Shown here in pieces: positions 7,867 to 15,433 of a stretch of DNA of 24,599 bases (within the stretch, counting starts at the first letter, position 1; each line of letters starts with the position of its first letter). The notes below the pieces were generated by a model, which was given only the letters and a program-made list of their open reading frames with translations, made no database searches and was not told the DNA's origin. Both the position numbers and the translations under genes were made by a program. Source of the stretch: an uncultured Clostridia bacterium (GTDB taxonomy: Bacteria; Bacillota; Clostridia; Oscillospirales; Acutalibacteraceae); assembly GCA_946626015.1 (NCBI GenBank), contig CAMOTT010000014.1:1-24599 (forward strand), given 5' to 3'.

Positions 7867-9411
7867 TCAAAAGCTCATATTTTTGATAAATTCATCCGCA
7901 AAGCAGGCGTTTGTGGAAAGTTCAACCGTTTCCACCCTGCGTGCAAGTGAATTTGAGTAATTCAATAACTTCTTATTCAACAGCATCAATGCCGCGCCGC
8001 AAGCCGCGGCATTGCCTATGCTGTGTTTTTTTATGTCTTTTTCAAAGGGCAGCAGACCTATCGAAACCGCCGAATCAACATCCATATAGTTCCCAAATCC
8101 CCCGGCAAGATAGACGGAGGACACGGCTTCGCAGGAAATACCGGCGGCGTTGAGCAGAGCCTTTATACCTGCCGCCAGGGCTGACTTGCCCAGCTGTATG
8201 TTCCTGATATCCGCCTGGGATATTTCAACGTCTGAACCGGGAATGGTAAATATTCCGCTCCCCTCTTCGCCCTTTACAAAACCGACAAACTTATGCCCCG
8301 AAGTTTTTATAAGCCCTGTTTTATCTATTATTCCGCATTTGAGCATAACCGCCGCAGCGTCGATTATCCCGGAACCGCAGATCCCCTTTGGCTCCCCGTT
8401 ACCGATAACGGTAAAACTTATATCTTTCCCATCAAAGCGAACATGGTCAACCGCGCCCTCAACAGCCGGGCTTCCCATTGAGAGCCCCGCGCCCTCAAAA
8501 GCAGGCCCTGCCGCGGCGGAACAGGCGTAAAGTCTGCCGCCCCGGGAAAGGACTATTTCACCGTTTGTTCCTATATCCAGCAAAATAGCCGTATCTTCAT
8601 TTTTGTATATTCCGCTCCCTATGACAGCTGCCGTGGTATCAGCCCCGACAAAGGCGGAAACAGTGCTAATAAGGTAAAGCTTCGCGTTTTTGCAGTCTAT
8701 ACCGAGCTCGGAGGGTTCCACGTACTCACCAAAATTACAATCGGCTTTGAAGGGCGCCGCTGAGATGGAGACCGGGTCCCTGCCGGCAAGCAGATACAGC
8801 ATAGCCGAGTTTCCTGCGGCACAGATATGTTTTATATGCCCCCTGTCAGGACACAGTTCCTTTATAATATCATTTATGCACTGCGCGATAAGCCCCTGCA
8901 AACGCTGCAAATTTCCGTTTACCGCCGAGCTTATCCGGGATATGACGTCCGCGCCATAGGCCCTCTGAGGGTTTGTTTTGACGCATTTTTCAAGCACCTT
9001 GCCCGTGGCAAGGTCAATAAGGTACCCGGCCACCGTGGTGGTGCCTATATCCAGAGCCACCCCGTAGCCGCTGCCTACAGGATCAAGCTCAAAATCATCC
9101 GCAACAAAATCCGACATAATATCTCCGTAGCTCTCCCCGGATAATTCCACCGTGCAGTCCCCTGTAAGCATGGTCATGCAGGCGAGCCTGACGCCCTGGT
9201 TTATTTCGCCGCGGCTCAGGAGGGCAAGCTCCGCCGCAGCGGGTTTTGATGCGGCTCCCGCCACCCTGACCTTGCATTTGCCGCACTTTCCCCTGCCAGC
9301 GCAGGGCATGGGCAGCTCGATCCCGGCAGCCTTGACAACTTCGGAAACAAGTACGGGTTCTTCGATATTCACGATTATCTTCTCTTTGCCGCTAATGATC
9401 TCCACCGGCAT
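7867..9411 (-). CDS. RACo-type ATP-dependent reductive activator of corrinoid proteins (2Fe-2S ferredoxin plus ASKHA domain)
   Basis: A 514-residue protein. The N-terminal 85 residues form a plant-type ferredoxin domain with Cys37, Cys43, Cys46 and Cys78 as likely ligands of a 2Fe-2S cluster. After a linker, a large domain begins with VALDIGTTTVAGY near 118-130 and contains DIGTNGEI, CSAAAGPAFEGAG, GICGSGIIDAAA and YLAGGFGNYMD, as in RACo and related ASKHA activators. These enzymes use ATP to reduce inactive Co(II) corrinoid in methyltransferase systems. No corrinoid protein or methyltransferase is in the window, so the partner is unknown. The start is supported by CAGGAGTG upstream. It sits 22 nt after a terminator U-run and ends flush with upp, so its transcription is unusual at both ends. 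Confidence 0.87.
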   Translation of the reverse strand: MPVEIISGKEKIIVNIEEPVLVSEVVKAAGIELPMPCAGRGKCGKCKVRVAGAASKPAAAELALLSRGEINQGVRLACMTMLTGDCTVELSGESYGDIMSDFVADDFELDPVGSGYGVALDIGTTTVAGYLIDLATGKVLEKCVKTNPQRAYGADVISRISSAVNGNLQRLQGLIAQCINDIIKELCPDRGHIKHICAAGNSAMLYLLAGRDPVSISAAPFKADCNFGEYVEPSELGIDCKNAKLYLISTVSAFVGADTTAAVIGSGIYKNEDTAILLDIGTNGEIVLSRGGRLYACSAAAGPAFEGAGLSMGSPAVEGAVDHVRFDGKDISFTVIGNGEPKGICGSGIIDAAAVMLKCGIIDKTGLIKTSGHKFVGFVKGEEGSGIFTIPGSDVEISQADIRNIQLGKSALAAGIKALLNAAGISCEAVSSVYLAGGFGNYMDVDSAVSIGLLPFEKDIKKHSIGNAAACGAALMLLNKKLLNYSNSLARRVETVELSTNACFADEFIKNMSF

Positions 9412-9433
9412 AAAATCACTCCTGTTGCGGTGT

Positions 9434-9469
9434 AAAAATCGGCGTACCGGGGTTGCCCAATACGCCGAT
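9434..9469 (-). terminator. Intrinsic terminator after the ECF sigma operon
   Basis: The minus-strand stem of 9 bp (ATCGGCGTA / TACGCCGAT) encloses a 14-nt loop that can itself pair GGG with CCC, and is followed by UUUUU. It lies between the Thr-rich membrane-protein gene and the RACo-like gene, whose ribosome site begins within 20 nt. Confidence 0.85.
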
Positions 9470-9493
9470 ACATTAAGTTTTATCCGCCCTCAA

Positions 9494-10309
9494 TTATTTT
9501 TTGGTGGTAGCCTCGACAACTCCGCTATCATTGGCTTTTGTTGTGGTTTCTTCGCCGGACTTGGTAGTTTCGTTAGACGTGGCCTTCGTTGTCTCGTCAG
9601 AGGATTTCTTTGTTGTCGTCTCATCAGAGGACGCCTTAGTCGTGGTTTCGCTGCTCTTGGTGGTAGAGCTCTTGCTGTAATAAGAAGACGCTCTCTTTTC
9701 AAGAGTTTCTATATCGCTGCCGATCTCTCCGTAAATATTATTGGAGGCCGCGTATGACTTAACCTTTGCAATGTAATTGTCAAAATCCTTTTGGTCAATG
9801 GTATCGAATTTTGTTGTCTTCTTAAAATCGCTCCAGGAAAGCTCTTGACCCATATAATTGAATTTTGGAATACCGTTCATGGGGTCGCTCCGGCTCTGCT
9901 TTTTGGTGGTTGACTCGGTCTTCTTAGCAGTGGTTGTTTCTTTCTTCTTTGTGGTGGTTTCTCTGTGCTTCCTTGTGGTATCGGGCTCTGTTTCCGCTTC
10001 AGTAGTGGTCTCCTCTTCAGTGGTTATCTCCTCAATAAACAAGGTAGTAAATTCCTCTGTTGTGGTCTCCTCTGTGGTAGTCTCGGTGGTGGTTTCATCC
10101 TTGTTGTTCATCCTGTTGATGATCTTTGGTACAAAGATGATCGCGAGCACGACCACTGCCACAAGTATTGCCACAACAGGCAGGATCTTTGAAAAATCAA
10201 CGCCGCCGTCCGAGGGGCCGCCCATGCCGCCGCTGCCGCCGTTTTCCGGCGCATAATCATCATTGAGCTGTGAATGGACTGAGTTCAAAAAATCGTTATT
10301 GTTTTCCAT
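9494..10309 (-). CDS. Thr/Glu/Lys-rich single-pass membrane protein, second gene of an ECF sigma operon
   Basis: A 271-residue protein. The N-terminal 40 residues are acidic and Gly-rich; one membrane helix follows at about 41-60 (KILPVVAILVAVVVLAIIFV), then a basic stop. The extracellular part has a Thr/Glu-rich stretch (about 71-110), a Thr/Lys stretch to about 140, a small ordered segment (about 145-215; FNYMGQELSWSDFKK) and a C-terminal set of degenerate repeats around SSDETTTK. Such low-complexity regions are common as wall-spanning, often O-glycosylated stalks in Ruminococcus-like bacteria. Position 20 nt behind an ECF sigma gene suggests a membrane anti-sigma or sensor, but no zinc anti-sigma (HxxxCxxC) motif is present. 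That role is inference only. Confidence 0.72.
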   Translation of the reverse strand: MENNNDFLNSVHSQLNDDYAPENGGSGGMGGPSDGGVDFSKILPVVAILVAVVVLAIIFVPKIINRMNNKDETTTETTTEETTTEEFTTLFIEEITTEEETTTEAETEPDTTRKHRETTTKKKETTTAKKTESTTKKQSRSDPMNGIPKFNYMGQELSWSDFKKTTKFDTIDQKDFDNYIAKVKSYAASNNIYGEIGSDIETLEKRASSYYSKSSTTKSSETTTKASSDETTTKKSSDETTKATSNETTKSGEETTTKANDSGVVEATTKK

Positions 10310-10329
10310 AAGTGATAAACTCCTTTTTG

Positions 10330-10845
10330 TTATATATTATTTTTTAACGCCGTTTTAGCTTTTGCTACAAGATCCTTTACACGTTCCTTGTCAGTGCGAA
10401 GCACCCTTCCCACCTCGGAATAAGACATTTCTTCGATATAAACAAGATAAAGCACGGTTTTATAGTCATCGTCAAGCCCTTTCATGGAATCAACAATAAA
10501 CCTCTGCTCCTCGGAAGTAAGCACCGTATTTTCAAGCTCGATAAGATCGTTGGCGTTGATGGGGTCATTATCGTTAGCCCTCGCCTCCGGGGATTTTTTG
10601 AGGGATATGGCTCTGTATCTGGCATAGGCGCAAAGATAGGCTTTTATATGGGAACCATCCTCAAACTTATCCTTGTTCCTGTAAAGCTCGATAAAGGCCT
10701 CCTTTGCTATGCTCTCCGCCAGAGGAACGCTGTTAATAAAACGGGTGATGAATAAAATAAGATTATTTTTGTACTCAACTACAAGGTCATCAAACGCATA
10801 AGCATCGCCGTCTTTAAATCTCTCAAACAAGCTTTCAATGTACAA
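10330..10845 (-). CDS. ECF-type RNA polymerase sigma factor
   Basis: A 171-residue protein. Region 2 spans about residues 16-80 (YAFDDLVVEYKNNLILFITRFI, then ESIAKEAFIELYRNKDKF) and region 4 spans about 112-168, with the helix-turn-helix SYSEVGRVLRTDKERVKDLVAKAK. There is no region 3, as expected for ECF factors. The start is chosen at the TTG codon at 10845 because AAAGGAGG lies 7 nt upstream; an in-frame ATG at 10890 would add 15 residues and lies at the predicted -10 to +1 region. The Thr-rich membrane-protein gene follows after 20 nt. It is divergent from the fucosidase gene. The regulon is unknown. Confidence 0.88.
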   Translation of the reverse strand: MYIESLFERFKDGDAYAFDDLVVEYKNNLILFITRFINSVPLAESIAKEAFIELYRNKDKFEDGSHIKAYLCAYARYRAISLKKSPEARANDNDPINANDLIELENTVLTSEEQRFIVDSMKGLDDDYKTVLYLVYIEEMSYSEVGRVLRTDKERVKDLVAKAKTALKNNI

Positions 10846-10879
10846 AAAAAGTCCTCCTTTACCCAATAATATGCTATTT

Positions 10880-10908
10880 ATTATACACAACTTGTTGTTG
10901 TTTGTAAA
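10880..10908 (-). promoter_or_regulatory. Promoter of the ECF sigma operon
   Basis: On the minus strand TTTACA, 17 bp, TATAAT: a perfect -10 and a 5-of-6 -35. The spacer contains a small dyad (CAAC TT GTTG). The match to housekeeping sigma suggests expression does not depend solely on autoregulation. Confidence 0.7.
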
Positions 10909-10990
10909 TATCTAAAGCACAAAATAATGTAAAATATTGTTATTTTTTGTTATTTCTTCAGTTTTTTGCAATAATATCGGCATACCTCTA

Positions 10991-11019
10991 TTGACTTTTT
11001 AATTTGCCGGTGATAACCT
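10991..11019 (+). promoter_or_regulatory. Possible promoter of the fucosidase gene
   Basis: TTGACT, 17 bp, TAACCT, with a TG one base before the -10 (extended -10). The -35 is good and the -10 is weak. No clear catabolite-repression (cre-like) site is visible in the 200-nt divergent region. Confidence 0.4.
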
Positions 11020-11054
11020 TTTGTTGTACTGTAAAAATATTCAGAGGTGATTTT

Positions 11055-13328
11055 ATGATACGCGACCCCGAAAATATCCTTTGGTACGACAAGCCCGCAT
11101 CAGAATGGACGGCCGCCATACCTGTGGGCAACGGCACTCTGGGCGCCATGATCTACGGACGGGTGAACAAAGAGGTCATCTCCCTGAACCATGACCAGCT
11201 GTGGTCAGGCATTCCCAGGGACACCAACGTTCCCGGCAGCTATGAGCTTTTTAAAAGGGCCCGGGAGCTTGCCGCTGAGGATAAACTTTGCGAGGCTGAG
11301 GAAGAGATCGAAAAAGGCTTTTCCGGCATCAGCAGTCAGGCCTACCTGCCCCTTGGGGATATGATAATAGAATCCGGCACCTGTAAAAGGGCAAAAGATT
11401 ACACAAGAGAGCTTGATATGACCACAGGCACAGCCTCTGTTGAGTATGATCAGGGCGGAATACATTTCAGCCGCAGGATCTTTGCCTCATTTCCGGACAA
11501 GGTTATTGCCGTCCGCGTTTCATCAAACGCCCCTGCCGGCTTCACTTTAAAGCTCAAAAGCCAGCTCAAGCACACCGCGGAGGTCACCTCTGACGGATTA
11601 TTCATCAGCGGCGAATGCCCCTGGACGATTGTTGAAAAGAAAAGATCCCGCCAATGGGCATACAGTTCAAAGGACAGCGAGCGCGGCATACAGTTCCTCG
11701 CCGGAGCCCGGATCATCAGCAACGGAACAATTGTGCCCGGCAAGGACTCCCTGAGCGTTTCCAAGGCCACCGATACCGTTATATATTTCACCTGTGAAAC
11801 GAGCTACAACGGCTGGAACAGGCACCCGGTTCTTGACGGTAAGCCCTATATCGAGCCCTGTAAAGAGCGTCTTGCGGCTCTGGACAGCAAAAGTTATGAT
11901 CGCATATATGAGGCTCACGTGTCGGATTACCGCGGAATGTATGACAGGGTAAAGCTTCACCTCGAAAACGACCGGGCAAAAGACGTGCCCACCGACAAAA
12001 GGCTGATTGAATTCTTCAGCGACAAAAACGATCTGCCCCTTTACGTACTGCTGTACAACTTCGGCAGATATCTCATCATAGCCTCCTCCCGTGAGGGCAG
12101 TCAGCCCGGAAACCTCCAAGGCATATGGAACCACAGGCTTTATCCCTCCTGGAATTCCAACTACACCACGAACATCAATACGGAGATGAACTACTGGCCC
12201 GTGCTGATGTGCGATATGCCGGAGAACAATTTGCCGCTTATCGAAATGTTGAAGGATATTTCCGTTGCCGGCGAAAAGACCGCCAGGGTGCATTATGACG
12301 CCCCCGGCTTTGCCTGCCACCACAACGTTGATATCTGGCGCATCACTACACCTGCCCCGGGCAGCGCCCAGTGGTCCTTCTGGCCCATGGCCGGCAGCTG
12401 GATGTGCCACAACCTTTTTGATCACTATGAATACACAGCGGACAAAGATTTTTTGACTGAGACAGCTTATCCCATAATGAAGAAATCCGCGGAATTCTGC
12501 CTGCATATGCTTGTTCCGGACAAGGATGGATACCTTATCTTCTCCCCCTCCACTTCCCCCGAGAATGAATTTATCCGCAACGGCAGGAACATAGCCGTCT
12601 CCCAGACCACCACCATGACCATGGGTATCGTGCGCGAGCTGTTCCTCAACTGCGTAAAATGCTTTGATATTTTAGGTATCGACGATGAGTTCTCCGCCGC
12701 GGTGCGTGAGGCTCTGCCCAAGCTTTTGCCCTACCGTATCGGTTCAAAGGGTCAGCTGCTTGAATGGTACATGGAGGAAACAGAGCACGAGCCCCACCAC
12801 AGGCACGTCTCCCACCTCTACTCCCTGCACCCGGCAAACATCATTACCCCGGAAAAGACCCCGGAGCTTGCCGAGGCCTGCAGAAAGACCCTTGAGCTCA
12901 GAGGTGACGAGGGCACAGGCTGGAGCCTTGGCTGGAAGATCAATTTCTGGGCGAGGCTGCGCGATGGCAACCGGGCGGTTACTCTTATAGAGAAACAGCT
13001 CAGACCCTGCTTTTCAAAGGGCAGAAATATGTCAAAGGGCGGCGGCACCTACCCCAACCTGTTCGACGCTCATCCCCCCTTCCAGATCGACGGCAATTTC
13101 GGCGCCGCCAGCGGAATAACCGAAATGCTTATGCAGTCCGTTGACAACGTCATCTATCTGCTCCCCGCCCTCCCCGACAAATGGGGAACAGGCTCCGTAA
13201 AAGGTTTGAGAGCAAAGGGCAACATCAAGGTTGACATCGCCTGGAAAGACGGCAAGCTCACAGAATATAAACTCAACGGAAACACGGATAACACCGTGGT
13301 CATCTATAACGGCGAAAAAATAAACTGA
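11055..13328 (+). CDS. GH95-family alpha-L-fucosidase (or alpha-L-galactosidase), cytoplasmic
   Basis: A 757-residue protein, near the usual family core length. It starts with the GH95 N-domain (LWYDKPASEWTAAIPVGNGTLGAM, SLNHDQLWSG). The catalytic (alpha/alpha)6 barrel includes GNLQGIWN near 352, NSNYTTNINTEMNYWP with Asn373 and Asn375, SPENEF with Glu503 as the likely acid, and PPFQIDGNFG with Asp679. By position these correspond to the Asn pair, Glu and Asp of characterised GH95 enzymes. The family inverts alpha-1,2-linked fucose; some members act on alpha-L-galactosides. No signal peptide is present, so it acts on imported oligosaccharides, though no transporter is in the window. GAGGTGA lies 4 nt before the ATG at 11055; an upstream in-frame TTG adds 17 residues without support. 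A HAD phosphatase gene follows after 16 nt. Confidence 0.93.
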   Translation: MIRDPENILWYDKPASEWTAAIPVGNGTLGAMIYGRVNKEVISLNHDQLWSGIPRDTNVPGSYELFKRARELAAEDKLCEAEEEIEKGFSGISSQAYLPLGDMIIESGTCKRAKDYTRELDMTTGTASVEYDQGGIHFSRRIFASFPDKVIAVRVSSNAPAGFTLKLKSQLKHTAEVTSDGLFISGECPWTIVEKKRSRQWAYSSKDSERGIQFLAGARIISNGTIVPGKDSLSVSKATDTVIYFTCETSYNGWNRHPVLDGKPYIEPCKERLAALDSKSYDRIYEAHVSDYRGMYDRVKLHLENDRAKDVPTDKRLIEFFSDKNDLPLYVLLYNFGRYLIIASSREGSQPGNLQGIWNHRLYPSWNSNYTTNINTEMNYWPVLMCDMPENNLPLIEMLKDISVAGEKTARVHYDAPGFACHHNVDIWRITTPAPGSAQWSFWPMAGSWMCHNLFDHYEYTADKDFLTETAYPIMKKSAEFCLHMLVPDKDGYLIFSPSTSPENEFIRNGRNIAVSQTTTMTMGIVRELFLNCVKCFDILGIDDEFSAAVREALPKLLPYRIGSKGQLLEWYMEETEHEPHHRHVSHLYSLHPANIITPEKTPELAEACRKTLELRGDEGTGWSLGWKINFWARLRDGNRAVTLIEKQLRPCFSKGRNMSKGGGTYPNLFDAHPPFQIDGNFGAASGITEMLMQSVDNVIYLLPALPDKWGTGSVKGLRAKGNIKVDIAWKDGKLTEYKLNGNTDNTVVIYNGEKIN

Positions 13329-13344
13329 GGTCGGAGGGCGCCGG

Positions 13345-13917
13345 ATGAAAGCTGATCTTTATGATTTTGACAAGACCGTGTACGCCGGGGATTCCGGCAT
13401 GGATTTCTGGAAATACTGTATCAAGCGTAAGCCATCCATAATCATTTACCTGCCCTATCAGATTCTCTGCGCGGTAAAATTCTACCTAAAGATCGGGGAT
13501 CCTGATAAAAACAAGGCGGCTTTATACTGCTACTTTCCAAAGATAGACGCAGTTGAATACGCCCGGGATTTTTGGGAAAGCCACCGGGATAAGATATACA
13601 GCTTCTTCCTGCCCGAAAACAGAGAAAACCCTGCGGTAATCTGTTCCGCATCCCCGGAATTTTTTCTCAAAATAATATGTGACGAGCTTAAGGTGGACAC
13701 CCTTATAGGCACGGTTGTGGATCCGCAAACGGGAAAGCTTTTCTCAAAGAACTGCCGCCGGGAGGAAAAGGTGCGGCGAATAAAAGCCGCCATACCCGAA
13801 TACGAGTTTGTAAACGTTTTCTCGGACAGCTTAAAAAACGATATGCCAATACTTACCCTGGGAGAAAACGCCTTCCACACCGTCAACGGCAACCCTGTTC
13901 AGATCAAATTAAAATAA
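13345..13917 (+). CDS. HAD-superfamily phosphatase (subfamily IB, phosphoserine-phosphatase-like)
   Basis: A 190-residue protein with all four HAD motifs: motif I YDFDKT with Asp7 and Asp9, motif II CSAS with Ser101, motif III lysine near 142 (EEKVRRI) and motif IV SDSLKND with Asp161 and Asp166. The cap between 20 and 95 is small and helical, with a hydrophobic patch near 31-49, as in subfamily IB. The substrate is not predictable; serine phosphate, phosphocholine or a small sugar phosphate are possible. It lies 16 nt behind the fucosidase gene with a GGAGGG site, so it is probably co-transcribed, and it ends at a strong bidirectional terminator. Confidence 0.85.
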   Translation: MKADLYDFDKTVYAGDSGMDFWKYCIKRKPSIIIYLPYQILCAVKFYLKIGDPDKNKAALYCYFPKIDAVEYARDFWESHRDKIYSFFLPENRENPAVICSASPEFFLKIICDELKVDTLIGTVVDPQTGKLFSKNCRREEKVRRIKAAIPEYEFVNVFSDSLKNDMPILTLGENAFHTVNGNPVQIKLK

Positions 13918-13927
13918 TACCGCACAA

Positions 13928-13970
13928 AAACAGCCCCTGTGATCTTAACGTCACAAGGGCTGTTTCTTTG
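13928..13970. terminator. Bidirectional intrinsic terminator
   Basis: AAACAGCCC / GGGCTGTTT (9 bp), one C-A mismatch, then TGTGA / TCACA (5 bp) around an 8-nt loop, with U-rich 3' ends on both strands. It separates the converging HAD and spoIVB genes. Confidence 0.9.
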
Positions 13971-14044
13971 CCGTTATTGTGTTTCCGCTCCCGATCGCTT
14001 TTGCAAAGGGGTTTGCACGAAACCGGCTTTGCCTGTATGCAGAC

Positions 14045-14121
14045 AAAAAAGCTCCACAGGGGAACTCCCCTACACAATCGACTTGATTCGGGCTGTCATA
14101 TATACAGGGGAGTTCCCCCGT
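14045..14121 (-). terminator. Terminator-like long stem after spoIVB, made from two near-palindromes
   Basis: The segments 14056-14071 and 14106-14121 are inverted copies of each other (15 of 16 match; the odd pair is a G-U wobble in minus-strand RNA). In that RNA they form a 16-bp stem around 34 nt, followed five bases later by UUUUUU. Each copy is also a small palindrome by itself (AGGGGA AC TCCCCT; GGGGA GT TCCCC). The stem begins about 20 nt after the spoIVB stop codon. The rest of 13971-14139 holds no gene that I can support. Confidence 0.65.
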
Positions 14122-14139
14122 AACATACAGACTTTGGGT

Positions 14140-15390
14140 TTAAGATGCTTTTTCTCGGAGGTTTTTTTGAATGTCATAGACAGTTTCCAGCATATTCTCC
14201 GCAAATATTCCGTAACCCTGAAGAGGATCGTTGACATAGACGTGAGTAACAGCGCCCACAAGCATATTGTTCTGTATGATAGGGCTGCCGCTCATGCCCT
14301 GCACGATACCTCCGGTGCGGGATATAAGGTCATTATCCGTAACTTTTATCACCATATTCTTAAGTCCGGTATCGGAATTTGAGCAAAGTCTTGTGATCAG
14401 AACGTCGTAGTATTCCGGGCCGTCTCCCACGTTTGAGATTATCTGCGCTTTCCCGGGTTTGACCTCGTTTGAGAGCGCAATGGGAACAGGCTCCGCCTTA
14501 ACGGGGAATTGCTTCGCTGTTCCGTATATCCCCGTCTCGCAGTTTCGGGTAAGGGGACCCAGCACGTTTCCCCCGAAGATCCCGCAAAGCTCTCCGGGCT
14601 TGCCGTGGCCGCCTTTGTAGCAGCCCTTTACCGCGGCATCGAGAGCATCCCCTTTAGAAAGAGGCAGTATCTCATTGGTGTCAACGTCGCAAACCGCATG
14701 ACCAAGACCTGCAAATATCCCGGTATACTTATCATAAAACGTCAGTGTTCCTATTCCGGCAGAGCTGTCCCGCACCCATACGCCGATTTTGTATTTGCCG
14801 TCGGTTCCTTCAGCGGGGGTCATTGTCAGCTCCATAGCTTTGCCGCCTCTCATGATCCTGACTTTCACTTTTTTACCCAGACTTTTTTCCACAATATCCG
14901 AAACCTGTGATCTCCTGTTGACCTGTATTCCATCTATCGACAAAATCGTATCTCCGCTCTTCAGTCCCGCCGCCTTTGCAGGGCTGATATTTCCGTAAGC
15001 TGTTGTAACAAGGTCAAGCTTGGCAACAATAACGCCCTTTGTATAAAGGCGTATACCAAACACTTCTCCGCCGGGCACAACATAGGTTCGTTGTGTAACG
15101 GAAACAGTTGATGACTTTATGGGAAAGACGTTCAAGACCTTGATGTCGGCCTCATATTCGATCTTTTCATCAAGCCCCGCGGAGGACCGGACCGTAGGCC
15201 TGCCCTTTTCGCCGTTGACCTTTTTTACGTTTACAGTATACGGAGAGGGAAGCTGCGGCGCATTGCCGGAAACGATGGCTATATCGTCCGGCAACGCAAA
15301 TTTTCCGTGACCTATTATGCCGAAAACAAGCGTACAACACACAAAACCGAATACACAAAGGCTTTTGAAAAGTTTTTGCATTTTGTCCAC
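14140..15390 (-). CDS. spoIVB: SpoIVB sporulation serine peptidase
   Basis: A 416-residue protein (Bacillus SpoIVB is 426). It has one N-terminal membrane segment near residues 8-27, a PDZ domain near 110-190 (SPAKAAGLKSGDTILSIDG) and a C-terminal S55 peptidase domain. Likely catalytic residues by comparison with Bacillus are His231 in GLGHAVCD, Asp354 and Ser369 in QGMSGSP. SpoIVB is made in the forespore, crosses into the intermembrane space and cleaves SpoIVFA, triggering pro-sigma-K processing. The GTG start at 15390 follows GGAAAGG by 6 nt; an ATG three codons later is the alternative. spo0A, commonly next to spoIVB in spore formers, is absent here. I could not confidently read a sigma-F/G promoter upstream. 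Confidence 0.95.
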   Translation of the reverse strand: MDKMQKLFKSLCVFGFVCCTLVFGIIGHGKFALPDDIAIVSGNAPQLPSPYTVNVKKVNGEKGRPTVRSSAGLDEKIEYEADIKVLNVFPIKSSTVSVTQRTYVVPGGEVFGIRLYTKGVIVAKLDLVTTAYGNISPAKAAGLKSGDTILSIDGIQVNRRSQVSDIVEKSLGKKVKVRIMRGGKAMELTMTPAEGTDGKYKIGVWVRDSSAGIGTLTFYDKYTGIFAGLGHAVCDVDTNEILPLSKGDALDAAVKGCYKGGHGKPGELCGIFGGNVLGPLTRNCETGIYGTAKQFPVKAEPVPIALSNEVKPGKAQIISNVGDGPEYYDVLITRLCSNSDTGLKNMVIKVTDNDLISRTGGIVQGMSGSPIIQNNMLVGAVTHVYVNDPLQGYGIFAENMLETVYDIQKNLREKAS

Positions 15391-15409
15391 CGTTTACCTT
15401 TCCGGCATT

Positions 15410-15433
15410 AAAATCGAATTAAACTTCGATTTT
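15410..15433. repeat. Inverted repeat in the spoIVB leader
   Basis: Perfect 9-bp dyad (AAAATCGAA / TTCGATTTT) with a 6-nt centre, 20 nt upstream of the spoIVB start. It could be an operator or a leader hairpin close to the ribosome site. It does not match the Spo0A box TGTCGAA. Confidence 0.5.

Noticed and set aside
9858..10256. Hydrophobic, Val/Ser-rich frame opposite the Thr-rich membrane protein
   Set aside because: It is the complement of Thr/Glu codon repeats, which always gives Val/Ser-rich hydrophobic sequence; the minus-strand gene has operon context and a membrane helix.
11667..12506. Long open frame antisense to the fucosidase gene
   Set aside because: The plus strand matches GH95 over its whole length; the antisense frame has no recognisable motif and arises from codon bias.
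15410..15433. Spo0A-binding site upstream of spoIVB
   Set aside because: The dyad AAAATCGAA/TTCGATTTT lacks the TGTCGAA core, and spoIVB is normally under forespore sigma factors rather than Spo0A directly.
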